Source: Prevotella multiformis DSM 16608 (GTDB lineage: Bacteria; Bacteroidota; Bacteroidia; Bacteroidales; Bacteroidaceae). Taken from it: a stretch of 64,000 bases of DNA. The position numbers were made by a program, and so were the translations under genes. Position 1 is the first letter of the stretch. Each line of letters starts with the position of its first letter. The DNA lies in the NCBI RefSeq assembly GCF_000191065.1, contig NZ_GL872282.1:1202198-1266197 (forward strand). Reading direction: 5' to 3'. The notes beneath the pieces were generated by a model, which saw nothing but the letters and a program-made list of their open reading frames with translations, was not told the DNA's origin and did not search any database. Shown here piece by piece: positions 19,353 to 26,959 of this stretch.

Positions 19353-20168
19353 CTATCTGCGTCCATGGTATCCCATCCCGTGCTTTTCATCATGGGTAAA
19401 GTGGGTGGTGAAGTCGGGTCTGTCCATCTCAATGGGGTTCGCATTCTTGTCAGGTTCGACCATCCACTGCACAATCTTGTCTACCCACAGTGCAGCACCC
19501 TGCCGTGTCGGATGGATCCCGTCTGTCCGCGAGGCAATGACCGAACTGCTGTCAAAGAAGTGTCCTGTCCCCGTACAGTCCCGGATGACATTGACGATCG
19601 TGCGGTCTTTCACCCTGTGCCAGGGCAGCGGTCCGACCCACACATACGGAATGTTGCCGATACGGCTTAGTATCGTCTGTATCGCCGTTTCACGTCTGCT
19701 GTAATCTTTGTATCCCAGATCATTGGTACCCAGACTGATGATAACATAGGTAGGATGGATCCGCTCTATCTGATACTGGAGGTCGGAAGCAATCGCCCAG
19801 TCGCGCGTCGTACTGCCATACCACACGACAGAGTGGAACTCAAATCCGTTCTTGACAGCGTAATCGTTGAAACGCACACCCAGACCGTCGGCCATCGAGT
19901 CGCCGACAAGCAAAACAATCTGGTTGCGGCTTTCGGTAATGTGTGCCACATGTGTGGAGGAGGATGGAAGAGGCGCGGGCATCATTTCCTCTGCCTCTTC
20001 CAGGGGCTGCTGCGATGCCGGCTGCACAGGCATTGCATCAGGTTCTGGCGAGTCTGTCGGACGGACAGGCTGACAGTCCGGCAATGCGCTGCTGCCAGTG
20101 TCCTGTGACCGCACCGACTGTACGGAAAGGATGAAAAAGAATACTATAAAATACTTTACTGCTTTCAC
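19353..20168 (-). CDS. Exported SGNH/GDSL hydrolase
   Basis: A 271-residue protein with a signal peptide (MKAVKYFIVFFFILSVQSVRS), a Pro/Ser-rich low-complexity linker to about residue 85, and an SGNH hydrolase domain. Catalytic blocks are LLVGDSMADG (Ser), SLGTNDLGY (Asn) and DGIHPTRQG (Asp and His). The compact DGIHPT ending is typical of bacterial acyl-esterases. It follows the BASS transporter gene by 6 bp and probably shares its promoter. An O-acetyl esterase acting on envelope glycan would fit the nearby SGNH-MBOAT pair, but that pair is on the other strand beyond a repeat, so the link is conjecture. Confidence 0.85.
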   Translation of the reverse strand: MKAVKYFIVFFFILSVQSVRSQDTGSSALPDCQPVRPTDSPEPDAMPVQPASQQPLEEAEEMMPAPLPSSSTHVAHITESRNQIVLLVGDSMADGLGVRFNDYAVKNGFEFHSVVWYGSTTRDWAIASDLQYQIERIHPTYVIISLGTNDLGYKDYSRRETAIQTILSRIGNIPYVWVGPLPWHRVKDRTIVNVIRDCTGTGHFFDSSSVIASRTDGIHPTRQGAALWVDKIVQWMVEPDKNANPIEMDRPDFTTHFTHDEKHGMGYHGRR

Positions 20169-20174
20169 AATTGT

Positions 20175-21146
20175 CTACTTTCTGTGTTGTCCGGCACGTC
20201 CATGCTGCCAGATCTCAACACTGTTGATGATATTCTGCCACAGGATGTAGCATCCCGGCCCCACTGACGAGAGCGGATTCAGGTAAGTATAAGCGATCCA
20301 AATGGCGAAGGCCGTATTCTTCTGCCCCAAGGCCTGACCGGCATTGACCGTGCTGTGGAAGAAATGTCCGACATATCTGCCCACGGCAAACTGAATCAGA
20401 CAGAGCAGGAGAGCCAGAACCGCTATCAGCAGGAGGAAACCGGCCGTAACATCGGCATGTACGATGTTCTTCACCGTTGTCCCCGATACGATGAGCAGCG
20501 AGCATCCCCAAAGGTAATAGCTGAGGTCGTTCACATGGATCATCCACTGGTAGAAGCCGTGAAGAGCCTGCCAGTGCTTTGTGACATACGCCAGGAACAT
20601 CGGTACGACCAGCACCATGCACACCTTGTACAGAATAAGCAGGAAGGCATTCCAGAACGCCATGCCTGCACAGGGGTCTATCAGGGGGAAACAGACCGGG
20701 ATGAGCAGGGCGCAGATAAAGTTGGAGAGGAACGTATAGGTCGTCATCTCCTCGAGGTCGCCGCCTAACTTCTGTGTCACCACGGCTGCGGCAGAGGCAC
20801 AGGGACCGATGATGCAGGTGAGAACGGCCTCGAACAGTATAAGCGTCCTGCCCGTGGCATGGATAACGAGGATCATACCGACAACGGCGGCGACGAACGC
20901 CACCTGGAAGATTCCGATCCAGAAATGCCACCCTACAGGGACGAGCTTGCGGAAGTCTACCTTGCAGAAAGTGACATACAGGACAAGGAACATAAACAGC
21001 GGCAATGCCTCATTGAGGAACGGAGCAAAGAATCCCCCGGCACCATCCAACGCCGGAGTCAAGGCAAAGACAAGGTACGTCAACGCTCCCGTGCCTATCG
21101 ACACCGGCAATGTCCAATCCTTTATAAACTGAATGATCCTACTCAT
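20175..21146 (-). CDS. Bile-acid:sodium symporter (BASS) family transporter
   Basis: A 323-residue polytopic membrane protein with about 9-10 hydrophobic segments. The start MSRIIQFIKDW at 21146 is chosen because the promoter lies just upstream at 21197-21205; the ORF running to 21443 would cross it. BASS-type features are the helix-rich architecture and the polar motif CIIGPCASAAAVVTQKLGG, where the family has its sodium and substrate crossover region. Bacterial members carry bile acids, pantoate, pyruvate or other organic anions; the substrate here is not predictable. It is co-transcribed with the SGNH hydrolase gene. Confidence 0.82.
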   Translation of the reverse strand: MSRIIQFIKDWTLPVSIGTGALTYLVFALTPALDGAGGFFAPFLNEALPLFMFLVLYVTFCKVDFRKLVPVGWHFWIGIFQVAFVAAVVGMILVIHATGRTLILFEAVLTCIIGPCASAAAVVTQKLGGDLEEMTTYTFLSNFICALLIPVCFPLIDPCAGMAFWNAFLLILYKVCMVLVVPMFLAYVTKHWQALHGFYQWMIHVNDLSYYLWGCSLLIVSGTTVKNIVHADVTAGFLLLIAVLALLLCLIQFAVGRYVGHFFHSTVNAGQALGQKNTAFAIWIAYTYLNPLSSVGPGCYILWQNIINSVEIWQHGRAGQHRK

Positions 21147-21196
21147 CTGGCTTCTTAACCAAGCTGCGTCTCCCTCCTGTGATTCAGAGACCGGCT

Positions 21197-21226
21197 GCAA
21201 AGGTACGAAAAAAGACTGGAAATCAA
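21197..21226 (-). promoter_or_regulatory. Promoter of the BASS-SGNH operon
   Basis: The minus strand reads TACCTTTGC at 21205-21197, with a TTG -33 element 18 bp further upstream. The leader would be about 45 nt. Confidence 0.72.
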
Positions 21227-21369
21227 GCTGAAACCTCCGTGCATTCTCCCATTCCGCCAGACTTGTCCGAATACTGTGATGATGGCCGTCGGACGGACTG
21301 CCCCCGTGGAAGCCGTTCATTCCCTCCTGCATATGGATGAGCATGAGCGGAACGAACAACGCTCCCCTG

Positions 21370-21457
21370 CATGATGTACTGATGCCCGACACCGATTGTG
21401 TTGTCGGCAAAAACCGATCGTGTTGTCGGCGAATACCGATCATGCTGATGGCTCACA
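21370..21457. repeat. 22-bp-period array (CCGAT-N6-GTCGG type)
   Basis: Four units start at 21370, 21392, 21414 and 21436. Units 2 and 3 share CCGATYGTGTTGTCGGC and differ mainly in the last five bases; units 1 and 4 are degenerate. CCGAT and GTCGG give weak dyad symmetry within each unit. It lies upstream of the BASS promoter. Confidence 0.82.
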
Positions 21458-21670
21458 CGCCTGCCGTCTGATACCCGGGATGGAAACAGCCTGTCGTGAA
21501 AGCCGGAAGCCAACGAACTTTGTCTGACAAGGGGGCGGCCGGCCTTTCCCAAAACAATGAGGGATCGCCGGTCGAAAAGAAGGGACACATGGACATCCAT
21601 GGCCTTCCGTTTTTACGGGACAGTAATATATTGTAACGACCTTCTCATTGCAAAGCTGACAGGCACATAC

Positions 21671-21699
21671 GGAAAAGCACGACAGGAATCCTGTCGTGC
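21671..21699 (-). terminator. Terminator of small RNA copy B
   Basis: An 11-bp inverted repeat (21677-21687 GCACGACAGGA with 21689-21699) is followed on the minus strand by TTTTCC. Confidence 0.82.
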
Positions 21700-21938
21700 C
21701 TCAAACTATTTCTTTCGTATGAAAAGTCCGTTCCATGCTTGATTTTTGGTTCGCGCCTCACGGCGTTCCCCAATCATCTTGCATCTTTGTTATCCTTTAT
21801 GCAATCTTCTTTGCTACCTTGAACTAATAACCTAATGTCTGTTATCTGAACAATCTCTTTTGTTCTACCTTAAACTAAATAACTAAAAACCTAAATCTAT
21901 TACTACTAACCTAAACAATCTATTTATTTGTCTTTTGA
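21671..21938 (-). ncRNA. Candidate small RNA, copy B of a duplicated transcription unit
   Basis: A roughly 268-nt transcript is predicted from a strong Bacteroidetes promoter to an intrinsic terminator. It closely matches the plus-strand unit at 48699-48967. Shared blocks are an A+U-rich leader (GATTGTTTAGGTTAGTAGTA, then GATTTAGGTTTTTAGTTATT), GAACAAAAGAGATTGTTCAG, AAAGGATAACA, and a 3' structured block. That block has GATTGGG pairing with CC-AAAAATC around a perfect CGCC-GTGA-GGCG hairpin with a GNRA loop (21754-21765). An 8-codon ORF, MQDDWGTP then stop (21784-21758), overlaps the hairpin. The terminators differ between copies, so conservation is specific to promoter and body. The function is unknown; a known Bacteroidales RNA family such as Bacteroidales-1 or a 6S-like RNA cannot be excluded without a covariance search. 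Confidence 0.72.
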
Positions 21939-21942
21939 CGGT

Positions 21943-21973
21943 GCAAAGGTACGATTGTTTGCGCACACATCAA
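21943..21973 (-). promoter_or_regulatory. Promoter of small RNA copy B
   Basis: The minus strand has TTG (21973-21971), 19 bp, then TACCTTTGC (21951-21943). Spacing and sequence match the promoter of copy A at 48664-48694. Confidence 0.85.
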
Positions 21974-22008
21974 AATTATCCAGCACAAATTACAATTATT
22001 TTAATATT

Positions 22009-22026
22009 TATTGACCTGCGTCAATA
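22009..22026. promoter_or_regulatory. FNR/CRP-like palindromic operator of copy B
   Basis: TATTGAC-CTGC-GTCAATA is a perfect 7+4+7 palindrome. Its centre is 66.5 bp upstream of the -7 element, almost the same distance as the palindrome of copy A (67.5 bp). TTGA(C/T)-N4-(A/G)TCAA is the form bound by FNR/CRP-superfamily regulators, including HcpR-type nitrosative-stress regulators. Confidence 0.65.
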
Positions 22027-22135
22027 CTTATTGTCAGAAAACAGGGGCCATGCGAAAGAGCTGCAACAGTTTTTCACCATCCGGCCGACCGTCTGTCCGA
22101 GTGTCCGCCTCCGGGAGGCGGACGCAAGACGGAAG

Positions 22136-22426
22136 TCAGTAGAACCGGACTTCCGTAATGACCATGGAGCCGACGGCCGCATTCAGTTTCTTCACCAATT
22201 CCGACTGCATCATGCAGAGGTCTGCACGCAAGGCAGGGTTCTGTATCTTCACGAACAAGGTCTGGTTCCTGATAAACTTCCCCTGCGTGTACCGTGCCAC
22301 GGCAGCTCCCGCCACGGTGTCCCAGGCATCGACAAGCCGTTTCTGCAGCAGAGGGGCTTCCAGTCCGCCCTGTCTCAGAAACTGATTGAGCACGTCTCCC
22401 AACGGCTGCACTTTCCGTCTGAACAT
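22136..22426 (-). CDS. DUF721 (DciA-like) protein
   Basis: A 96-residue basic protein of the DUF721 family. The typical layout is an N-terminal LGDVLNQFLRQGGLEAPLLQ, then VDAWDTVAGAAVARYT and LFVKIQNPALRADLCMMQSE. DUF721 includes DciA, the ancestral replicative-helicase loader, although short Bacteroidetes members like this are poorly characterised. It begins 5 bp after the recF stop, so the two are co-transcribed, which fits a replication/repair role. I see no zinc motif or added domain. Confidence 0.8.
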   Translation of the reverse strand: MFRRKVQPLGDVLNQFLRQGGLEAPLLQKRLVDAWDTVAGAAVARYTQGKFIRNQTLFVKIQNPALRADLCMMQSELVKKLNAAVGSMVITEVRFY

Positions 22427-22431
22427 GATCC

Positions 22432-23538
22432 TCAGTCCTCCCGCTGATTAATTTCTCCGTTTTCGACAGAGAACAGTTTGTAATCAAATCCACTCCCCTG
22501 CAGAATCCGGTCCAGATGATCCCGGTTGGTATCGGTAATGAATATCTGGCCGAAGTCATCGCCCGAGACAAGCCGCACGATCTGTTCCACCCTGCTGCTG
22601 TCGAGCTTGTCGAAGATGTCGTCAAGCAGCAGCAGCGGCGTATTGTTGCCGGATGTGCGGTGCAGGAAATCAAACTGTGCGAGCTTCAGAGCCAGTACGT
22701 AGGTCTTGTTCTGTCCCTGACTCCCCTCGCGTTTCATCGGATAGCCTCCGAGCTTCATCACCAGGTCGTCCTTGTGCGTGCCGTGCAGGGAGAACCCCAT
22801 GATGCGGTCTTTGGTGCGGTCGCGCTGTATCACGTCCAGCAGACTGCCCCGCTGACAATGCGAGACATACTCGAGCGAGACCTGCTCCCGGTTGCAGCAG
22901 ATGGTCTGATAGATGCGCTGGAAGACCGGTGTAAGCTCCTGTACAAAGGCTTTCCGCTTCCGGTAGAGCGTCTCTCCATGCTCGGCCATCTGCATTTCGA
23001 GCAGTTCCATAAGCGTCGGGTCGGGCTCTCCCTCCTGCTTCAGCAGGCTGTTGCGCTGCTGCAGAGCCTTGTTGTAACGGCCGAGAGCTTCTATATAAGG
23101 TGTGTCATATTGCGAAATGACGACATCCATCAGCCTCCGCCTCTCCTCGCTGCCCCCCTCGATCAGTGCGGCGTCAGCAGGCGATACGAATATCAGCGGC
23201 ACCTTTCCGATATGCTGGGACAGCCGTTTATACTCCTTTCTGTTCCACTTAAAGTGCTTCTTCGTGCCGCGTTTCATCCCGCAGTACACCTGCCCCTGCT
23301 CACCGGCATCCGTGGTGTAGTCCCCCTCCAGCACGAAATAATCCGAATCATGGCGTATCACCTCGGAATCCTTGGGATTGAAGGCGCTCTTGCAGAAAGA
23401 AAGATAATAGACCGCATCCAGCAGGTTGGTCTTTCCCTCTCCGTTCCGACCGATGAAACAGTTGAGCCTGGCAGACAGATTCAATGTGGCCGCCTGTATG
23501 TTCTTGTAGTTTATGATGGATAATTTGTCTAATTGCAT
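22432..23538 (-). CDS. recF: DNA replication/repair protein RecF
   Basis: A 368-residue SMC-like ATPase, the usual RecF length. The Walker A motif GRNGEGKTN is at residues 30-38. The signature region is near GSQGQNKTYVLALKLAQ, and Walker B is LLLLDDIFDKLD. RecF loads RecA at gapped DNA together with RecO and RecR. It is followed by a DUF721 gene 5 bp away and is divergent from the TPR gene. A -7 element at 23704-23696 implies a leader of about 150 nt. Confidence 0.96.
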   Translation of the reverse strand: MQLDKLSIINYKNIQAATLNLSARLNCFIGRNGEGKTNLLDAVYYLSFCKSAFNPKDSEVIRHDSDYFVLEGDYTTDAGEQGQVYCGMKRGTKKHFKWNRKEYKRLSQHIGKVPLIFVSPADAALIEGGSEERRRLMDVVISQYDTPYIEALGRYNKALQQRNSLLKQEGEPDPTLMELLEMQMAEHGETLYRKRKAFVQELTPVFQRIYQTICCNREQVSLEYVSHCQRGSLLDVIQRDRTKDRIMGFSLHGTHKDDLVMKLGGYPMKREGSQGQNKTYVLALKLAQFDFLHRTSGNNTPLLLLDDIFDKLDSSRVEQIVRLVSGDDFGQIFITDTNRDHLDRILQGSGFDYKLFSVENGEINQRED

Positions 23539-23695
23539 CGTCTTTGATTTTGAGGAATAAGAAAAAGACCGCAGCTGGCCGCTGTCGCCGTTCCTCCGGA
23601 GCGTGAGACCAGCAGCGGCGGGACGGCACCGGCAAGGGACGGCACACCGCCGGTTCCCGGACGGCCGATTGCCGGACAGCCCTTTCCCGACCCCT

Positions 23696-23704
23696 GCAAA
23701 GATA
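23696..23704 (-). promoter_or_regulatory. -7 element of recF
   Basis: The minus strand reads TATCTTTGC. The predicted 5' leader of about 150 nt is long for this window and G+C rich, but I see no riboswitch-like feature in it. Confidence 0.6.
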
Positions 23705-23768
23705 GTTCATTTCCACCCAATAAAAGAAAAAAGTCGTTGATAAATTTCAATATATGCGACTTTTTCAC

Positions 23769-23777
23769 TAATTTTGT
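23769..23777 (+). promoter_or_regulatory. -7 element of the TPR-ribH operon
   Basis: TAATTTTGT matches TAnnTTTG, 57 bp upstream of the TPR gene start. Confidence 0.6.
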
Positions 23778-23833
23778 CGCGCTATAATGCACGCCCCGCA
23801 GCTTAGATAAAAATAAATACATCAATAATAAAA

Positions 23834-24508
23834 ATGGCAAAAAAACAAGAACAGGGTACATACGAAGAAACCCTTAACCATTCGGAAGCCGTCTTCTTGA
23901 AATACAAGAAGCAGCTCCTTATCGCTGTCGCAGCGCTCATCGTTGTCGTGGCAGGTGTCATCCTTTACAGGAACTTCATCTCAGCGCCGCGCGAGGCGGA
24001 GGCCAGTACAGAGCTGGCAAAGAGCCAGATGCTCTTCAACGGACAGCAGTACGACCAGGCGCTCACCGGTTTCCAGAAGGTACAGAGCGACTACAGCAGC
24101 ACAGCTGCCGGCAACCTTGCCAACCTCTATGTGGCACTCTGCTACGCCCATCAGGCCAAGCCGGACTGGGCAAAGGCACTGGAGAACGCCGAGAAGTTCA
24201 GCACGTCCGACGACGAGATGATCAGCCCGGCATCCCAGATGGCACTCGGCGACATCTATGCCAACAACAACCAGAACGACAAGGCGGTCGACTGTTTCAA
24301 GAAGGCTGCCAAGATGGCCGATGCGGAGGCTGCCGACGACACCAACCTCAGCATCGCACCGCTGGCACTGCGCAAGGCGGGCATTCTCCTCGAGAGTGAG
24401 GGAAAGAAGGCCGATGCGCTCGAGATCTATAAGGAGATCAAGAAGAAGTATGTCAACTCTCCTGTCTATCAGGATATTGACAAATACATTGAGCGTGCCT
24501 CCAACTAA
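23834..24508 (+). CDS. Membrane-anchored tetratricopeptide-repeat protein
   Basis: A 224-residue protein with a cytoplasmic N-terminal tail (about 27 residues), one membrane segment (about 28-46, LLIAVAALIVVVAGVILY) and a periplasmic helical-repeat domain with at least three TPR-like units (QYDQALTGFQKV, NQNDKAVDCFKKA, KKADALEIYKEI). The layout resembles YfgM/ancillary SecYEG-type TPR proteins, which help periplasmic chaperone handover. That is analogy only. It is separated from ribH by 6 bp and transcribed with it, an arrangement that gives no functional hint. Confidence 0.82.
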   Translation: MAKKQEQGTYEETLNHSEAVFLKYKKQLLIAVAALIVVVAGVILYRNFISAPREAEASTELAKSQMLFNGQQYDQALTGFQKVQSDYSSTAAGNLANLYVALCYAHQAKPDWAKALENAEKFSTSDDEMISPASQMALGDIYANNNQNDKAVDCFKKAAKMADAEAADDTNLSIAPLALRKAGILLESEGKKADALEIYKEIKKKYVNSPVYQDIDKYIERASN

Positions 24509-24514
24509 ACCGTC

Positions 24515-24991
24515 ATGGCAACAGAACTTCATCACTTATCCGACTACGATGCACAGAGCGTACCTGACGCGAGCAACATGTGCTTTGGCATCGTCGTAGC
24601 CGAGTGGAATCCGGAAATCACCGATGCTCTCCTTGACGGGGCCGTCAAGACACTTGAGAAGCATGGCACTCTCCCGGAGAACATCCACATCAAGACGGTT
24701 CCCGGCAGCTTCGAGCTGATCTACGGAGCGCAGCAGATGACCAAGAACGACGGATTCGATGCCGTCATCATCCTCGGAAGCGTCATCCGGGGAGAGACTC
24801 CTCACTTCGACTATATCTGCGAGGGGGTCACCTACGGCATTGCGCATCTCAACGCCACACAGAATATCCCCGTCATCTACGGGCTGCTCACCACGGACGA
24901 CTTGCAGCAGGCAAAGGACCGCAGTGGCGGAAGGCTCGGAAACAAGGGGGACGAATGTGCAATTGACGCCATCAAAATGGCTAAGTTCTAA
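24515..24991 (+). CDS. ribH: 6,7-dimethyl-8-ribityllumazine synthase
   Basis: A 158-residue lumazine synthase, the standard size. It condenses 5-amino-6-ribitylamino-uracil with 3,4-dihydroxy-2-butanone-4-phosphate, the penultimate step of riboflavin synthesis. Family landmarks are [13 protein letters not shown] near the N-terminus, [14 protein letters not shown], then [20 protein letters not shown] with the catalytic His in the TPHFDYI block, and [17 protein letters not shown]. There is no FMN riboswitch upstream; it is the second gene of the TPR operon and ends at a strong terminator. Confidence 0.96.
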   Translation: MATELHHLSDYDAQSVPDASNMCFGIVVAEWNPEITDALLDGAVKTLEKHGTLPENIHIKTVPGSFELIYGAQQMTKNDGFDAVIILGSVIRGETPHFDYICEGVTYGIAHLNATQNIPVIYGLLTTDDLQQAKDRSGGRLGNKGDECAIDAIKMAKF

Positions 24992-25011
24992 GATCAAGGA
25001 TGGAAAGACAG

Positions 25012-25054
25012 AAGGCAGCAGAGACGGAATCATCCGTTTTCTGCTGCCTTTTTT
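25012..25054 (+). terminator. Intrinsic terminator after ribH
   Basis: The stem AAGGCAGCAG (25012-25021) pairs with CTGCTGCCTT (25041-25050), with an inner GACGGA/TCCGTT helix, and is followed by TTTT. Repeat copy 2 begins at the end of the T tract. Confidence 0.9.
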
Positions 25055-25659
25055 GATTCTTCTGTCAAGTGCATAGATTGGAAATAGAAGAAAGGCCTAT
25101 GCACTTGCAGGGCATGACTGTCCGAAAGCAGATGATCTTGCAAAGGAGGATAAACTGAAAGATAAAATACAGGAAAGGCAGATAGAAACGATGTCTGACC
25201 ATCAGCCTGTCTTTCTGTCTTCTACGAACAACCTATTCTCACATCATCGGTGTTTGTAAACTGTTTTCATGCAATGCAAAGCAACACATGCTCTTTTGGC
25301 TTCTAACAGATGCCTGATTGACTTGCAACAGGTGCTCTTTCAGCGTGTTACCAACGCCCTTTTGAAGTCCAATCAGGCACCTTTTACAAACGACTTGATA
25401 ACCTGTTGATTTACGGCAGTTTACGAACCTGCATTTTGCACGTGTCTTTTATATTTGCAGATGATTTGTCTGAAATTATGTAATGGTTTTTCAAAACCTT
25501 GTCTGTATTTTCAACATATTAAATTGGAAAGGCTGTTGTATCGGAGGATGATGATGGAATAGCCGGTTGACGGTCCTGGCTATGTTTTTGTTGAATGAAT
25601 CACTTCGGTTCTTCCGTCAAAGCCATGCGAAAAGCATCTGCGCATTTAACGGAAGAACC
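25055..25659 (-). repeat. 600-bp dispersed non-coding element, copy 2 (inverted)
   Basis: The reverse complement of copy 1 at 18678-19275 over its full length, with scattered substitutions and a few indels. In plus-strand coordinates one terminal 11-mer is degenerate (GATTCTTCTGT, 25055-25065). The other end has the hairpin pair GGTTCTTCCGT (25607-25617) and ACGGAAGAACC (25649-25659). The two copies bracket a 5.8-kb segment as inverted repeats. Confidence 0.88.
25261..25414 (-). repeat. Seven 22-bp degenerate units inside repeat copy 2
   Basis: The same 154-bp, seven-unit block as in copy 1, in the same phase on the minus strand. The first unit ends at 25414 and the last begins at 25261. Confidence 0.8.
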
Positions 25660-25664
25660 CTTTT
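25463..25664 (+). ncRNA. Possible small RNA from repeat copy 2
   Basis: Inside copy 2 the plus strand has TATATTTGC at 25450-25458. About 150 nt later comes the terminal hairpin of the element (GGTTCTTCCGT with ACGGAAGAACC), followed by CTTTTTCT, which together would act as a terminator. Copy 1 lacks the T tract at this point. No well-placed -33 TTG is seen, so expression is uncertain. Confidence 0.3.
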
Positions 25665-25948
25665 TCTGCTGTCCAGCTTCCGTTGCGGCTGTGTTCGGAC
25701 AGACAGGGCAATGATCTGTTTCAGCCGGTGGAGACGATACGCTCTTTTCAGGAGGCCTGATTGTTTCCGGCTTGTCCTTAGACGGTTCTGTGCTTCCCGG
25801 CATATTGGCTTGGGGAAGTGCGGCTGCTGGAAGCTGTATGTGCAGACGGTCACGGTGAGGAGAGAAAGTCGTTTGCCGAAAGGACTTCTCCGTAGGAGGC
25901 GATGCGGGCGATGATGCGATAAAATCGGCCGTGCCTTTTCTCATTCCT

Positions 25949-25968
25949 TAATTTTGTTGTAACTTTGC
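25949..25968 (+). promoter_or_regulatory. Two -7 elements abutting trmB
   Basis: TAATTTTGT (25949-25957) and TAACTTTGC (25960-25968) both match TAnnTTTG. The second ends 4 bp before the ATG, so transcription from it would start at or within a base or two of the start codon. Confidence 0.65.
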
Positions 25969-25972
25969 AGCC

Positions 25973-26770
25973 ATGAGTAAAGGTAAGTTACAGAAGTTTG
26001 CGGAGATGGAGACATTCAAGAATGTCTTTCAGTATCCTTTCAGTGTCATCAGTGAGGTCCCGTTCGGGATGAAAGGATCCTGGCGTGAGCAGTATTTTCA
26101 TAATGACAACCCGATTGTACTTGAACTGGGATGTGGCAAAGGCGAATATACCGTCGGGCTGGCACGTGTCTATCCGGACATCAACTTCATCGGCGTAGAC
26201 ATCAAGGGCGCACGCATCTATACCGGTGCCAGGCAGGCTCTGGAGGGCGGCCTGGACAATGTGGCGTTCCTCCGCACGAGCATCGAGGTCATCGACCGTT
26301 TCTTTGGCGAGGACGAGGTACAGGAGATATGGCTTACATTCTCGGATCCGCAGATGAAGAACGTACACAAACGTCTGACGTCGACATTCTTTATGGAACG
26401 TTACCGGCGTTTCCTGGTGGATGGAGGGATCGTGCATCTGAAGACAGACTCGAATTTCCTCTTTACATACACGACCTATATGGTTCAGGCCAATCATCTT
26501 CCTGTTCTTTACCGGACGGAAGACCTGTATGGCAATACGCTTGAAGGAGACAGGGCGGCAGCGCATCTGATGGACGAGAAGACACGTGAAATCCTGGGCA
26601 TCCACACCTATTATGAGAACCAATGGATTGACCGGGGACTGGATATCAGGTACATGAAGTTCCGCCTGCCGCAGGCCGGTGTGCTGGTGGAGCCCGATAT
26701 TGAGATAGAACTCGACGACTACCGGTCATATAAGCGTCCGAAACGCAGCGGTCTGACGACAAGCAGATAA
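25973..26770 (+). CDS. trmB: tRNA (guanine-N7-)-methyltransferase
   Basis: A 265-residue TrmB, which makes m7G46 in tRNA variable loops with S-adenosylmethionine. The Rossmann SAM site is [12 protein letters not shown], followed by [13 protein letters not shown]. The TrmB-specific active region is [18 protein letters not shown], where many homologues have the FPDPWPKKRHxKRR form, so this copy has the QMKNVHKR variant common in Bacteroidetes. The C-terminus extends about 40 residues beyond a minimal TrmB with a basic tail ([12 protein letters not shown]). It appears monocistronic. Confidence 0.93.
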   Translation: MSKGKLQKFAEMETFKNVFQYPFSVISEVPFGMKGSWREQYFHNDNPIVLELGCGKGEYTVGLARVYPDINFIGVDIKGARIYTGARQALEGGLDNVAFLRTSIEVIDRFFGEDEVQEIWLTFSDPQMKNVHKRLTSTFFMERYRRFLVDGGIVHLKTDSNFLFTYTTYMVQANHLPVLYRTEDLYGNTLEGDRAAAHLMDEKTREILGIHTYYENQWIDRGLDIRYMKFRLPQAGVLVEPDIEIELDDYRSYKRPKRSGLTTSR

Positions 26771-26897
26771 CGTTTCGTTGGCCGCTCCCGTCGCTGGCGG
26801 ATAAGGCGTCTGAAGCGCAGGAGGCTGACGGCAGGCAGATAACCGGGCGCGGACGGTCCGGTCCCTGTTCAGGAGAGGGCTTCCGGGAGAACAGGTG

Positions 26898-26940
26898 AAA
26901 AAAAACAGCGATCGGACGCCCAAGGGCATCCGATCGCTGT
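26898..26940 (-). terminator. Intrinsic terminator of the msrBA gene
   Basis: A 12-bp stem (26905-26916 with 26929-26940, ACAGCGATCGGA/TCCGATCGCTGT) is topped by a GCCC-AA-GGGC helix. On the minus strand it is followed by a run of eight T. It lies 20 bp after the stop. Confidence 0.92.
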
Positions 26941-26959
26941 ATTACGTTCCGGGTGTTCT

